Positions 11,475 to 23,530 of a stretch of 64,000 bases of DNA are shown here, piece by piece. The translations under genes were made by a program, and so were the position numbers. Under the pieces are notes generated by a model, which was not told the DNA's origin, made no database searches, and worked only from the letters and a program-made list of their open reading frames with translations. Numbering within the stretch: the first letter of the stretch is position 1; each line of letters starts with the position of its first letter. The stretch is from NCBI GenBank assembly GCA_032209605.1, contig JASFXZ010000053.1, positions 930,001 through 994,000 on the forward strand, given 5' to 3'. The stretch is from Mactromeris polynyma. Its lineage: Eukaryota > Mollusca > Bivalvia > Venerida > Mactridae.

Positions 11475-11876
11475 ACAAACTTTGAGACAGTCGGCCAATG
11501 AAAACATGTTTTGCAAAATATTGACCAAAGGATATAGTGCACACACGACCGGTGATTTCAACTTGATGTGAATCGATAGTATTGTATTACAATAATCAAG
11601 GGAAGTAACTCGGTGAAATCAGTTTTTGTGTTACAGTGTTTACTTCCCTTTATTATCTGAGACGGTACGATAAAAATACAACTGAATAGAGAACGTTTAT
11701 TTCTAATACGTTAATCATAATACCACATTATCATGTTTAAGGAGTAATGATTATTTAAGCGTGTGTGATTATTTTTGTATAAATATAGTCCGTTTTATTT
11801 TCTTGAGAACGGTGGTACACAAACTTTGAGGCGGACAGCAAATGAAAAACACGTTTTGCAAAATATTGACCAATAT
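11475..11876 (+). repeat. direct duplication in the CAP 3' untranslated region
   Basis: A ~55-bp block beginning at the stop codon (ACAAACTTTGAGACAGTCGG ... TTTTGCAAAATATTGACCAA, about 11475-11530) recurs at about 11818-11876 with a few substitutions. Both lie between the stop codon and the likely polyadenylation signal at 12298, so both should be in the transcript. They could be a regulatory element or the trace of a local duplication. Confidence 0.7.
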
Positions 11877-12297
11877 ACATTGTGTACTCAATGACAGTTT
11901 GAATCTAACGTATATGCATGTACAATATTACAGATTAAGTCGTTGCTGTGATAAGGCCATTCTTAATGAATTGATAGTTTGCAGTACGAATACCAATAGC
12001 GTTTGTTGTGACCCCTAAAACAAACTATTTTTAGATTTTGTCGTTGTTTACACTTATTGTCATCAGAGACCATGTTATGAAAAGAATTGTACATGGAAGA
12101 GCCAACCCTTTTTAAGGTCGCGGAGATTTGAGCAAGACGGTCGGAGTACAACCAAACAAACTATTTATCAAGGAAGGCCTACATATTTTTGTATGTACCT
12201 CGGGATGTTCATGATCTTTTTTTAAATATGTTACAGACATTTATATTTGAATGAATATTATATTTTATTTGTTATCAGTCTTTATATTTTATACAAT

Positions 12298-12303
12298 AAT
12301 AAA
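12298..12303 (+). terminator. likely poly(A) signal of the CAP gene
   Basis: First AATAAA hexamer noticed downstream of the CAP stop codon, giving a 3' UTR of about 820 nt. No cDNA evidence is available here. Confidence 0.45.
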
Positions 12304-13280
12304 GAAATACTTAAACAGTTCAATTTAGTTAGTTGATTTTAGTTGACAGACCTTGTGTGCACAACGCCGGGAATTTGACTTTGTTGGAGTTCTCGTATAT
12401 GGGGTCAATATGACCCTTGAACTCTTCCTTACCTAGGAATCAGACAAAAACGCCCTGTTTTAGGGGTCGGCCTAGAAAACAACACAACATGTGAGTATCA
12501 TCAACATCCGGCCTGCTCCAGCGTTGGGATTTGCTCATACCAGAAATGATATAAGAAATGTTATATTTAATTTGACAGAAGGAGGATTGTTCTAGTGCAC
12601 TAATCTGACTTGACTTGACTTGACTTGAGATTTAAATAGGTTGTAAACGACCATATATTGAGGCGCAGTATTGCAGTAAACGTGCAGAGCGATGTCACTC
12701 CGTTTGAAAACATGTTTCCGGGTTCGTTTTATGCAAGATTAACAGTACTCGTTCATTTTCGTGACTGAGGATCGTTTCCTTGATGAAAGATTTATACGCG
12801 CTATATATAGTCTGATTATGTTACCTATGTGTCTCTCTAGAAAATGCAGACTTTGAATATAGAGATATTCGCATGTAGTTGTAAATATGGGGAAACCGTT
12901 CTCAAAAGTACACGTTGTTATGTACACGTACATGCATTTTTGTTGAATATGTGATGTGGTCTGAAAGTGCTTGCCAAGAAGATCGTTGACAAGCGCGTAT
13001 CCAGGCATACGCATGTACGCCTGTGCGTACAATTCGTCATTAAAAGTGAAAAAATAAAAGTTCCAAAAATGCAATGAAAACTGAAGGCTTAGGGGGGATT
13101 TGGTTATTAGCAAATTCGCCCGAAAATATCAGTTGTTTAACACTCTTCTACAGTAATTATATATTTAGTATTAACCATGTGTCTCTACCCTTTCTTTTGG
13201 TTGAAGTATACTACAATGTATTCTCGATTTGTTACTAAGTTGTCTCCCTTTAACGGTCGGTATTTTATCGTTGTACTTGT
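12304..13280. other. intergenic, no gene recognised
   Basis: A short TTGAC pentamer run lies at 12605-12627. The minus ORF 12739-13113 has no recognisable domain and looks like a chance frame. Confidence 0.4.
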
Positions 13281-13284
13281 ATTG

Positions 13285-13787
13285 GTTTCCATACGTAGTG
13301 CGCACCATGTCTACCGAGCGATGGTCAGGCCATGGTTTCCATACGTAGTGCGCACCACGTCTACCGAGTGAATGTCAGGCCATGGTTTCCATACGTAGTG
13401 CGCACCATGTCTACCGAGCGAATGTCAGGCCATGGTTTCCATACGTAGTGCGCACCATGTCTACCGAGCGATGGTCAGGCCATGGTTTCCATACGTAGTG
13501 CGCACCATGTCTACCGAGCGAATGTCAGGCCATGGTTTCCATACGTAGTGCGCACCATGTCTACCGAGCGAATGTCAGGCCATGGTTTCCATACGTAGTG
13601 CGCACCATGTCTACCGAGCGAATGTCAGGCCATGGTTTCCATACGTAGTGCGCACCATGTCTACCGAGCGAATGTCAGGCCATGGTTTCCATACGTAGTG
13701 CGCACCATGTCTACCGAGCGAATGTCAGGCCATGGTTTCCATACGTAGTGCGCACCATGTCTACCGAGCGAATGCCAGGCCATGGTT
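13285..13787 (+). repeat. 50-bp minisatellite, about 10 units
   Basis: The unit contains GGTTTCCATACGTAGTGCGC, CACCATGTCTACCGAGCG and ATGTCAGGCCATG. It is about 50% G+C, clearly richer than its surroundings, and each unit carries several CpG dinucleotides and the palindrome TACGTA. Units are nearly identical, so the array is young or strongly homogenised. Confidence 0.95.
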
Positions 13788-13794
13788 TACTCAA

Positions 13795-14828
13795 CGTTTA
13801 TCGCGACCGCGATATCAAAATCTAACCTAATGACATTCGTAGGCGCTTTCTTTTTTAAGTGTCTTTGGTCGTTTATTTTGATTTAAATATAATTAAATGA
13901 ACAATATGATGTTTTATGTATTACATAATTTGTTTTCTCCCCATTAAAACAGAATATGTTAGCATATTTTAACTAACGTACGTATTTTGTTTACTTTTGC
14001 ATTTTGTCCGGTTTTAATATGCTTGGTATTAAATGAAACTAGAGATATAGATTAGAAAATGTAAAAACATGAGAATGATTTTTGTCACTTATTCAGGTTC
14101 TGTCGCGGAACAGCTCATTAATCTATGACATGACTTTTTTGTACACAGGGATGTAAAACTACAATACAATTAAGTAAACCAAAATTCAATACTTTCAGGA
14201 ACGCCATGTTTCGTGATAAGAATGATGTTTTTGCAATGTACTTTTGCGCGATAATAGAAACTGATAGCGAAGCGGTAAACACGAAATGCGCAGTGAATTA
14301 CAGAACAAATATGGAATCTTATCAAAGCATTGTCGATCCTTTTTTGGGGGGGATATTATAACATTTATCGCACTTAAGACATCAACATATTTCACCCTTA
14401 CGTAAGTGTGAAACACAGTACTTAATCAGCCCGTAAGCCTTCATCCTGTTGTTGTCTACGCAACCATCATCCCCCCCCCTCCAAATATATCTTTGTTGTG
14501 TCTTCAAAGGTGGTGGTGGGTTTGGTATTACTGTTTATGAGGTCGCCCGTCGCCGCGCACATTTTATAATGCACTTTATGGTATTTTGGTCGACCCGGTA
14601 TGTCCCCCCGCACACCATAAATAGACTTTTTGAAACCAAAGGGGGAAATTGACCTGCCAGTATAGCAGTATAGATCAAACAGACAATTTTTGAAGCCAAA
14701 GACGGTTACTGCACAGTGCCAATGAGACCTATCGTACAGTTACCATTTTCCTGGCACCTAACCAATTCCTTTCTGGTTACATGCAAGTACTATGTTAGGT
14801 GGGAAACACTGAAAAGTATTTCTGTTTT
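13795..14828. other. intergenic, no gene recognised
   Basis: No convincing exon. There are short homopolymers (C8 near 14471) and AT-rich sequence. ORFs at 14195-14416 (-) and 14449-14652 (+) lack domains or codon patterns that would support coding. Confidence 0.4.
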
Positions 14829-14905
14829 ATCCGGCGAGACGAGGGATCGAACCCACGACCTTCGGATTCGTAGTCAGCAGCGTTAACCACTGAGCCACAG
14901 GGCCA
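14829..14905 (-). repeat. tRNA-like SINE head
   Basis: Minus strand reads CCTGTGGCTCAGTGGTTAAC followed by GTCGTGGGTTCGATCCCTCG. A and B boxes are intact, but the acceptor stem halves do not pair, so a retroposon head is more likely than a functional tRNA. Confidence 0.6.
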
Positions 14906-15169
14906 CCTGTGTCTTCAAATGATTACTACATGTTCTGATATACGTGTACTAACAGTGTATTGAATGACATCTTAAATGCCCACTATGGGTCGTTTTATCC
15001 ATTTAAACTACAAATTGTAACGTTTACTCGTATTAGAAACCATTTTACGCTCATTGGTTGATGATTAGCAGTTATTTCTTTACAAAAACAACAACAGTGG
15101 AAGACATCATATGTTGTATGACAATACCTCATATTAGACCTTGTCGCAATTTCCTTTAATTGTCGAAGT

Positions 15170-15430
15170 ACCTCCGTGCCTTTGCGTGTGCGATATAAAT
15201 ATCTGTCAAAGCACAAACATTGATGAAGGCAAATACAATTTAAACAACAGCAGCAACTAATCATGTGTAACAATGCAAGCACGTGATGGCACGTTAACGA
15301 TTAATTTCCCCTTGTCGGATTAAATCAAGAACATGGATAGACAGCGAGAATAAACAAAAACATGAGAAACCATGCTACGCTAACCGGTCGACAAGATAAG
15401 AAACTACTGCGTTTGCTTCTGAAAGTTGAT
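15170..15430 (+). promoter_or_regulatory. upstream module shared with the receptor gene (copy 1)
   Basis: This stretch aligns with 24535-24790 in the same orientation. Shared blocks: TGCGATATAAATAT (TATAAATA at 15194-15201), an A/C-rich AACAACAGCAGCAACTAATC segment, a CACGTGATGG/CATGTGATTT site, ATAAACAAAA, and AACCGGTCGA. It begins about 600 bp before the C1q start codon. The TATA-like box could mark a distal first exon. A dispersed repeat present twice by chance is the main alternative. Confidence 0.5.
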
Positions 15431-15768
15431 CGGACAATATTAATTAAGTATTAGGGTAAACTTACATTATAATAATGGGCATTCAAGTGTATTCTGGATA
15501 CTCATGATGTCCCGAACGAAATTTATTTACGACCGTATTCATATTAATCGCATGTACAAATGATATATATTTTCGTTGAAAAGGCGTACATGTTTCAAAC
15601 ATATTTCAGTGATTGTCCAAAAAAAGGCGAACGAGTTTCGAGAATGTCGGTTATATTGATATCATTACAGGCGTTCCATAGTTTTATCTACACTTATATG
15701 ATATGAGGCAATGAATGGCCTAGATTAAAGATTCGTGTTTGATTGTTGTTTGCATAATAGAAAGAAAC

Positions 15769-17230
15769 ATGATGCGTTTTGTTTGTGTTTTATTGTCGGT
15801 GCTCGGACTTTGTGAATGCACGGATAGTGGAGCTAGCTTAGATCGTATTCAACTCATCGTTTCCATGAATGAGGTTGACTCTAAAGTAACCGAGGAACAA
15901 TTTAATCGCATCGAATCAAATATTAACCAATTAAAAATTAACCGGAAGTTCAGCAGGAATTATGCCGAGGATCACAAGGACGGACCCAGTTACAAAAGTA
16001 TGAGAGTTTCGCATGTTTGTCTTGTTTGTATTTGTTTTTGATAGAATTTTATAATTTTGAGACCGGTCTACAGAAAACTATCATTTATATCACCGAACAT
16101 TATAAAAAACGGCAATAGACTGTCGTTCAACTCGAGAATAGATTACTGCTGATTTATAGAAAGAAATGTCATGACTTTATGCTGGTATCAGTCATATTTT
16201 CGCATTATACATATTACATATTTTTGCGTTTATAATATATACAGTTAAACCTAACTTAAAGACCACCTCAATAATAAGACCACGTCAAAATTAAGAACAC
16301 CATTTTCAAGTCCCTTTTCGCAGTTTTGCTCTTTATTCAACTTCAATATTAATACCACCTCAATATTACAGTTTTCAAGGGTCCCAAGGATGGTCTTATT
16401 ATTGAGGTTTTACTGTAGTCAGTGGACCACTTTACTGTCAATCTTGAGTTGGTAGAGTCGATCCACGTGTTAAGCAAAGGATATGTTCGTCTTGACGATT
16501 GGATGGCGCACAACACATTAACACATGCCAAATTAATTTCGCCTCCACTTCTGGTATACTCCAATTGAGTGGGCAGCTGACCGACGTAAATGGCTGTAAT
16601 ACTATTCATGTAAAACGTACATATAGATGACTGTTTTCGCCTTTCTACGAAGTCCTTAATTTGTCATTACTATAACAAATGCAAATTAAACAATCAAGTA
16701 TCTCTCTAAAGGCGCACCACGACTTTAAATAACTAAAATGTTAAATGTTTTCAGGAGCAACAAATACAAACGCGGCTTTCCATGTTTCAACCACTGACAA
16801 CCGATGCTACTCCCACGACGCAGTCATTCTGTATGATACCGTTAGTTTCCTCAGCGGGTCCAATAGTCCACCAACTGACGGCTTTTACGTCGTACCGGAA
16901 ACGGGAATATACGTGTTCGTCTGGTCATTAGTCGTTCCTGAAGGAATGACAGCGCTGACGACTCATTTAAAGCTGAATGGTTTTACAATCGGGACTTTAA
17001 TCTCTGACCCGGATCATGGCAGATCGACCGTAGTCGTGCCAACAGCTGCTCGAGTACAGAGACAGGAGATGACTGGAAGTGGTACGCACAGTTCTGTTGC
17101 TTTTGTTGTGACGCAAGCAAACGCTGGTGACCACGTGACCGTTGCGACTTGGAATGTTTCTGATAGCAACTGCCCAACAGATAGCAACCATGGGGTCTCA
17201 GCAACATTTTCTGGTTGGCTGCTATTTTAA
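15769..17230 (+). CDS. secreted C1q-domain-containing protein, 2 exons, 234 aa
   Basis: Exons 15769-15997 and 16755-17230 join in phase 1 (donor GTATGA, acceptor TTTTCAG). The first of two adjacent ATGs is used; the open frame upstream lacks an ATG. Residues 1-17 form a signal peptide with a hydrophobic core VCVLLSVLGL. Residues 40-76 are charged and may form a short helix or coil; there is no Gly-X-Y collagen. The C1q/TNF-like domain fills about 83-234: NAAFHVS, a GFYVVPETGIYVFVW core, and terminal FSGWLLF, with the aromatic spacing usual for the jelly-roll fold. Short secreted C1q proteins without collagen are greatly expanded in bivalves and are generally taken as lectin-like recognition molecules; the ligand here is unknown. 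The intron holds a P2 MITE. Confidence 0.92.
16242..16415 (+). mobile_element. P2 MITE in the C1q intron
   Basis: A 174-bp TA-flanked element starting CAGTTAAACCTAACTTAAAG and ending TATTGAGGTTTTACTG. It shows the unexpanded structure: TIR, TCAAGTCC...GCTCTTTATTCAAC, a second CAATATTAATACCACC block, then GGGTCCCAAGG. That second block is nearly a direct repeat of the TIR-proximal block. Confidence 0.85.
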
Positions 17231-17271
17231 TCTGAATGCTTCTGTCCTTTGTTATATTTCAAGAGAAGAGA

Positions 17272-17277
17272 AATAAA
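17272..17277 (+). terminator. poly(A) signal of the C1q gene
   Basis: AATAAA 42 bp past the stop codon, giving a short 3' UTR. Close spacing makes it a good candidate. Confidence 0.6.
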
Positions 17278-17572
17278 ATGTGCTATAATAATGAAAAAAA
17301 ATCTTACTAATTTATTCAGCAAATATTCATGAGATGTGCAAACAAACGACAAATCTACCCGAATTATATCATCATGAACATTCTGCTGTGCACAGAATTT
17401 TACAACGTTGCTCTTATGCTCTATAATAATCAACACATTGAGACAAGCACAGTTTTAGACCTGCATTACCTTTCAACCACTTAATTCTTTAGCATTTTAT
17501 AACTTGCTTTATTAACCCAGCTCACATATTGCACCAACAGGAATACTAGTATTGTCGAGTAAAGATATTTCG

Positions 17573-17640
17573 TCGCATTATTTCCAGACCCTCATAACTT
17601 GTTTTCGTCTTTTTGAGAAACATAACTTTAAAGTTTTACC
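17573..17640 (+). repeat. short dispersed repeat (copy 1 of 2)
   Basis: CGTCGCATTATTTCCAGACC, CATAACTTGTTTTCGTCT and TTTGAGAAA recur at 45650-45723 with small changes. Nature unknown. Confidence 0.55.
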
Positions 17641-17649
17641 CTCTTGAGT

Positions 17650-20600
17650 TTTAATTAATTTATTAATTACAAGTTATAAATAATAGATTATGATTTATAA
17701 CAATTGATTAATAACTAATTCACGTCCCTCCATGGAGAAGAGGTTCATCGACTATTTGACAAAACTGAAACACTCGCGGTCATAATCAGAAGAAACGCGC
17801 GTGGTGTTATCGGTGAGAATAAAAGAGCACAACAGTAGATAGGCCGAGGGTAGTCCAGCCACGGACGTCACATCTCTATACTGTCGCTGTACAACGTCCT
17901 GCTAAACCATTCACAAAAGTAAATAGAAGTTGGACACCGTCGGTCTTTCCACTGCATTTACTCTTATTTTCGTGAACAGATATATGCTTTGCGTGCAATA
18001 AAAAACTGTACGACATAAAATTGTAGCTTTTCGTTGATTTATTTGTCTTTTCGACACAATATTTTCATGGATACGACTTGTTTTGTAAAAAAAATAGTGA
18101 ATCAATCCCCTGTTAAATAAGAAGATGGGAGAGTTGCTATGGAGGGGTGCGCACATAGTTATTACCCTACTAAGTTCATTGTCGATATTGCTATTATTTG
18201 CTCCTTCTTGGGCCAATACTGAAAGTGATATATATCACGAATTCGATCAAAATTTGTTTCAACGTTAAAATCCATCTTGTATTGCTACTTTGACGGGCGA
18301 AATTGGCGAGAGCGCGAATGTCATCATACAGTTTGGAAGGTGAATAGTTTACTTGCGCACCGTGGGCGGAGTTACGTTTGATTGACAGATATTTTAGCGA
18401 CAATGTTTGCAGTCATAAACATTTGACCCCTGTCTTCTTGTCGAAGTGATTGTGAGGCACTCAGATGCGCTAGAAATTCGAGTTTTGTGTGCTTCTACTC
18501 GTGAAAGATTGCTACAGTTTTTCCGCACCCTCCAAAGTCTGTTCGGTCGATAATAAATACGCCATAATAGTGCCGTTAAAATCATGCGGCATAATCTCAG
18601 GTTTTTACTATAGGCTTGTGCGTGGCTCTGTTACGAACGACGCGTGTAAAAGTCGGAGTACAGAGACATGTATGCGGGGCTAGGCCGAGGGCAACAGTTC
18701 AGATTGTCATCCCCGACACTAAGGGACAACAGTTTTGACTGTTACCAAAATAACCATGAAATAAATGTTGTATTACCTGATCAAAAGTTTATCTAAACAA
18801 AAAAGGAAATAACTGTCTTATTACCTGATATTTATTTATTTGAACATTTTTATGGAATACAGGGAAACTGTATTTCAACGGACGTCCAATAAAAGTGCGG
18901 GAATGATATTGATGTTAAAATGACGTTGACGTCATTTCCTCCGATTGTAAAGATGGTGGACGTTACCAAACAAAGACAATGTATACGCTGTAGTATGTGT
19001 TTGTTTTCCATTTTGTGGTAACATTTCATCAGAAAATGTTTAGAAACAAAACCTTTTAAATTCAACACAATATAGGCCTTCCGAACGTTAATGATATGCC
19101 GTCTAAAAATAAAATTTGAAAATTCCAATGACTTCATAGCGCCAGAGGGAAACAGTTCATACTGTTGACCGGGGAATAGTTAAATACAAGACAAATTGAT
19201 AGCTTTCATGTAAAACAGCAAAAAATAACAGATTTGTGTTTATATAAGGAATCAGGTAATAATAGCTGTTAATTACTACTACTGCTGCTACTGATGTCGT
19301 CCTATTAGTTAACAAATATTGATGAACCTAACAAAGCCAGACTATTCCACCCATTGGTATTTCTTTCGTGTATTGTATTTTAAATGTGGTACCTCTATTC
19401 AATGCTCATGTTCATTCAACGTTGATATCAAAATACACGTTTATTCACTTTAAATCTTGACTCGATACATTGACATGCTGTAATCGATCTTAACATTATA
19501 TTGAACTAGAACGTATTTTAAATGAAACAATTGGATGTTTTGCTTCGTGGAATAATGGAGGGATTAGACTTGTGAAATGAAACACGTGTTTCGATGGCAT
19601 TATCGGTATTCCATTTTGAAAGAGGATACACGCATGAGCTTGTTCCTGACAACGACTTTAAACAATGAAGTCCTGAACAGAGATTAAAAATATCTTCAAA
19701 AATGACATAATTTCCATGATTCAAATTATTCACTAGAATATATACATGTACTTAACGCCATTAAAATGCAACTGTTTAAATTAAGTTTCATTTTGTACAC
19801 GTTGTTAAAAGCTACCATTTGTTACCGATGTTTAAAATTATTGTTAAAAAATATTGAAACTTTGGACCAATATTACATATTTCGTGAGTGAATAAGTTTA
19901 GGAAATTATATCAGTGAATAAATATAGAATTATTTCTTCTTTATGTCATGTTTTGCAGACAATTTTCGGTTGCGTTTTTAATGGCTTTTAGTACATGTAT
20001 ATAATTATATATATATATACATACTGTATGCCACACCATAGCAAGTGTATGTGTCATTATATGGTTTAATTAAACCAGAGTGCTTCTGGAAATTTAAATA
20101 TTGATTCATGCATGAATGGTGGTATGGCAAATATTAGTTCTAACGTTGATTATATACATCGTGCTGCTAGCGAACCGTCGGGTACACCAGTAGCCATTCC
20201 TAATTATACCAGTTTATTGATAAATATGTTCAATTGTAAAGTAAATCGTTTGAAATATTATTTTTGTTTAAATGAAAACCTATTTCAGGCGTATTGGTGA
20301 CCATCTCTTTGTACATTTCTAATGCATGCAACACTAATATTTCCATTTAACAAACATAAAATAAAAGTTGGATAATTGAAAGTAATGCATATCATAGTAC
20401 AAATGTATATCAATTTTAACAAGAGGATGCGAACTATCGCTCGCTTTGTTTGGTTTCGCGCAAACAAATTACGGTTGGTTATATTTAGATTGATGGTTGA
20501 AATTACTGATTCCATTTCACTAAGCCAATTAAAAAAAAAAAAATCATATTCCTATTTGCATATTTATAGCGTTGTTGTATATAGTTTCGCTAACAATATC

Positions 20601-20755
20601 GATGTGATTGTTCATTCAAAATTCATGTCTCGGCATAACGTTTTATGTAAAATATGAATACTGAAGTCGAAGGAAATGCCTCATACACCGGACACAGTCA
20701 TGCGAAAAATACAAGAAGACGTGAAACAATTAGAAAGGGACACAAAACGAGCACA
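17650..20755. other. intergenic, no gene recognised
   Basis: About 3 kb with only short, composition-driven ORFs. Two spots (around 17840 and 18680) share TAGGCCGAGG, suggesting an old small repeat. A (TA)n tract lies near 20007-20020. Confidence 0.4.
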
Positions 20756-20760
20756 TTAAG

Positions 20761-20823
20761 ATGACGTCATGTTTTCACATTATGACGTCATGTTTTCACA
20801 TTATGACGTCATGTTTTCACATT
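20761..20823 (+). promoter_or_regulatory. triple CRE palindrome array, 21-bp period
   Basis: Three tandem units of 21 bp, each with the perfect CREB/ATF palindrome TGACGTCA at 20762-20769, 20783-20790 and 20804-20811, followed by TGTTTTCACATT. The spacing is two turns of B-DNA, so the three sites face the same side. It lies 4.3 kb upstream of the receptor start and 3.5 kb past the C1q gene. Whether it is bound is unknown. Confidence 0.6.
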
Positions 20824-21760
20824 TATTGCAACATCAAGTTGAAATATTTCAGTAAAAGATTCAAGATTCAGCGGCAAGCAGAAGCAAAAAAAAATTTGGT
20901 AAACATTGAGACGGCACCTTTTCTTAACGCAAAGAATGACATACATGATTTGAAAAATATTATAGAATCTGAAAGCATAATTTTCTATATAAAATATGTG
21001 AAACTCAGATTTTTTTGTTGATCTAGTCTTGATGATCATATTAAAAGTGCTGTAATTCCCTAAATAAATGTCATTTTGCAATGATTTTTGTTTTGTAGTG
21101 ACCTACAAATATCTCTGAATTTAGAACTGCTCATAACTTAATTCCGCTCAGATATGTCATTTGGGCCAAACATCTCAGAGAATGACACAAATCATGTGGG
21201 AAATATGACAACCGAAGTGGAACGGTCAGAGGTAAAAGCGCTACATTGGGTAGTGAAAGGATGGGATGAATGGCATAATTATACTATATCGAGGGGTTTG
21301 TGCCAGAATATATTATCTCCTTTATAAATGTATATGGAGATAGCTGGTTCTGCCACCAACACCTCAATATAGAGTTATCGAAATAAGCAATTCATTATCA
21401 TGGTTTATTAACCTTTTAAATTTATCTTCGATACATGTAAGTTGTTTACAAGATCTACGAGTATAACAATATTTGTTCAGAAGTTGACCAATTGTTTCAA
21501 TATCAATCAATATACCATGTTCCCGGTCACATGACACTTTGTATAATGGCGATTTCAGAACGGACTCTTCAGTTGACTTAACACAAGTGGTGCTGTATAC
21601 AATCTCTGTTATGAATTACAACAGAACAAAGATCAATGCTTCAAATCTCCACGCAGAACATACATAACTGATTCAGAATATCGCGTTTGCAACGTAAAAT
21701 ATCATCGGTTATGTTCACATGTCTGCTTGTAAAACATATGTGCAGTAAAACTTCAATGTA

Positions 21761-21939
21761 CAGTACACCTTTACTTCAAGACCACCTAATTAATTAGACC
21801 ACCTCAAAATTAAGTACACTTTCTCAAGTCCGTTTTCACTTTTTTTGCTATTTAATTAACCTCAATATTAAGATAACCTCCATAAGAAGACCGATGTTCA
21901 AGGGTCCCAAGGGTGGTTTTATTATTGAGTTTTTTTCTG
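21761..21939 (+). mobile_element. P2 MITE, diverged
   Basis: TA-flanked, beginning CAGTACACCTTTACTTCAAG and ending GTTTTATTATTGAGTTTTTTTCTG, with TCAAGTCCGTTTTCAC and GGGTCCCAAGGGTGG inside. An extra partial end (CAGTAAAACTTCAATG) sits immediately upstream. Confidence 0.75.
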
Positions 21940-22925
21940 TACGTCTATTTTATCCGACTAGAACAATTAAGTCTTTCGACGAACATTTACTTACATAAAA
22001 AAGTATTTCGACGATGTGCATTGAAGTATTAAACTAAAAGCCAAAAAATGCACTTGACAATTTAATGTTCAAATACGAATACAACAAGCCATAAATCAAT
22101 CAAAATAATGCATACATCACAATGTCGTCATACCGACTTAGATTTATCATGCAGCGGCATAATGGCTTAGTTGGCTTTTTTTATATATTTATTTTAAAAT
22201 AGAATAACATACCCCGAATACGGACTGAATGCCTGAGTACGCCTCGATGTAACCGCATCGACTTTCCGTTTGAATAGGGTAAACGGAAGTGAGACATTTC
22301 TCGGAATATCCGGGTTATAAAGCAATATAATATCAACTATTATTAAAATGTCCCATTTTACTTGCTGCTGCATTGATTTTTTGAAAACTAATGGCGTTTT
22401 TGTTTGCATTAAATATTGTTCAATAATTTACCAACCGTTGAATAAAATATCAGTCCAGTTTCTAATTGCTTTCGAACGTTACCAAAGCTGTAAACAACTA
22501 AACTTACGTATACAGTACAGATTGACGTCCAAAGTGGAAGGGTGGATAATAAATGTACGGAATGGTGAACTAAATTTGAAAACACGGATTATATTAACAC
22601 CAGTATTCTTATCGTAAGTAATAAGCCTACATTTAGATACACACATTTACTTTCATTCTCTTTCTCTGGATAATTCTTTATAACTTTATAACATTCTAAC
22701 TTGTAACTATATATATATAAGTTTCATGTCAATCGCAAAACAAATTGATTCCCGCAAAGTAAGACATTTAAAAAACAAACAGTGCAATATTGCCACGCAA
22801 TTGGTTGTTGCCATCAAACGTCCGCCGTATCTGATTGTGACAAAGTACCTCGAAATAGTGCAGATAATTAGTTTCAGGGATCGCGGGATGGAGTGCGGTG
22901 GTTTTTCATATTTTGTCTTTATTAC
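21940..22925. other. intergenic, no gene recognised
   Basis: No domain or splice-supported exon found. ORFs 22348-22617 and the start of the 22726 frame do not show recognisable homology. Confidence 0.4.
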
Positions 22926-22929
22926 TATC

Positions 22930-23530
22930 ATTATTTCCATCGTTATCATCATCATCGTGTTCATCATCATCATCATCGTCGTCGTCGTCATCACAATCGT
23001 CGTCATCATCATCGTCGTCGTCATCACCATCGTCATCATCATCATCATCATCATCATCATCACCATCGTCGTCTATATCATCATCATTGTCATCTTCATC
23101 ATCGTCGTCGTCATCATCATCGTCGTCGTCATCACCATCGTGGTCATTATCATCATCACCATCGTCGTCTTTATCATCATCATTGTCATCTTCATCATCG
23201 TCGTCTATATCATCATCATTGTCATCTTCATCATCGTCGTCGTCATCATCATCGTCGTCGTCATCACCATCGTGGTCATTATCATCATCATCGTCGTCAT
23301 CATCACCATCGTCGTCTATATCATCATCATTGTCATCTTCATCATCGTCGTCGTCAACATCATCGTCATCGTTATAATCATCATCATCGTCGTCATCATC
23401 ATCATCATCGTCATTATCATCATTATTATTATCATCGTCATCATCATCATCGTCGTCGTCGCCATCATCATCATCATCATCGTCATTATTATCAACGTCA
23501 TCATCATTATTATCATCACTATCATCATCA
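22930..23530 (+). repeat. (ATC/GTC)n trinucleotide array, about 600 bp
   Basis: A run of ATC, GTC, ACC and ATT triplets, open in all three plus frames (poly-Ile/Val, poly-Ser, poly-His/Arg) and in part on the minus strand. It has a higher-order pattern: a block with CATCGTCGTCTATATCATC and CATTGTCATCTTCATC recurs at about 23065, 23160, 23205 and 23310. The frames are low-complexity artefacts. Confidence 0.95.

Noticed and set aside
16983..17207. Minus ORFs over the C1q exon
   Set aside because: Antisense shadows of the C1q domain exon.
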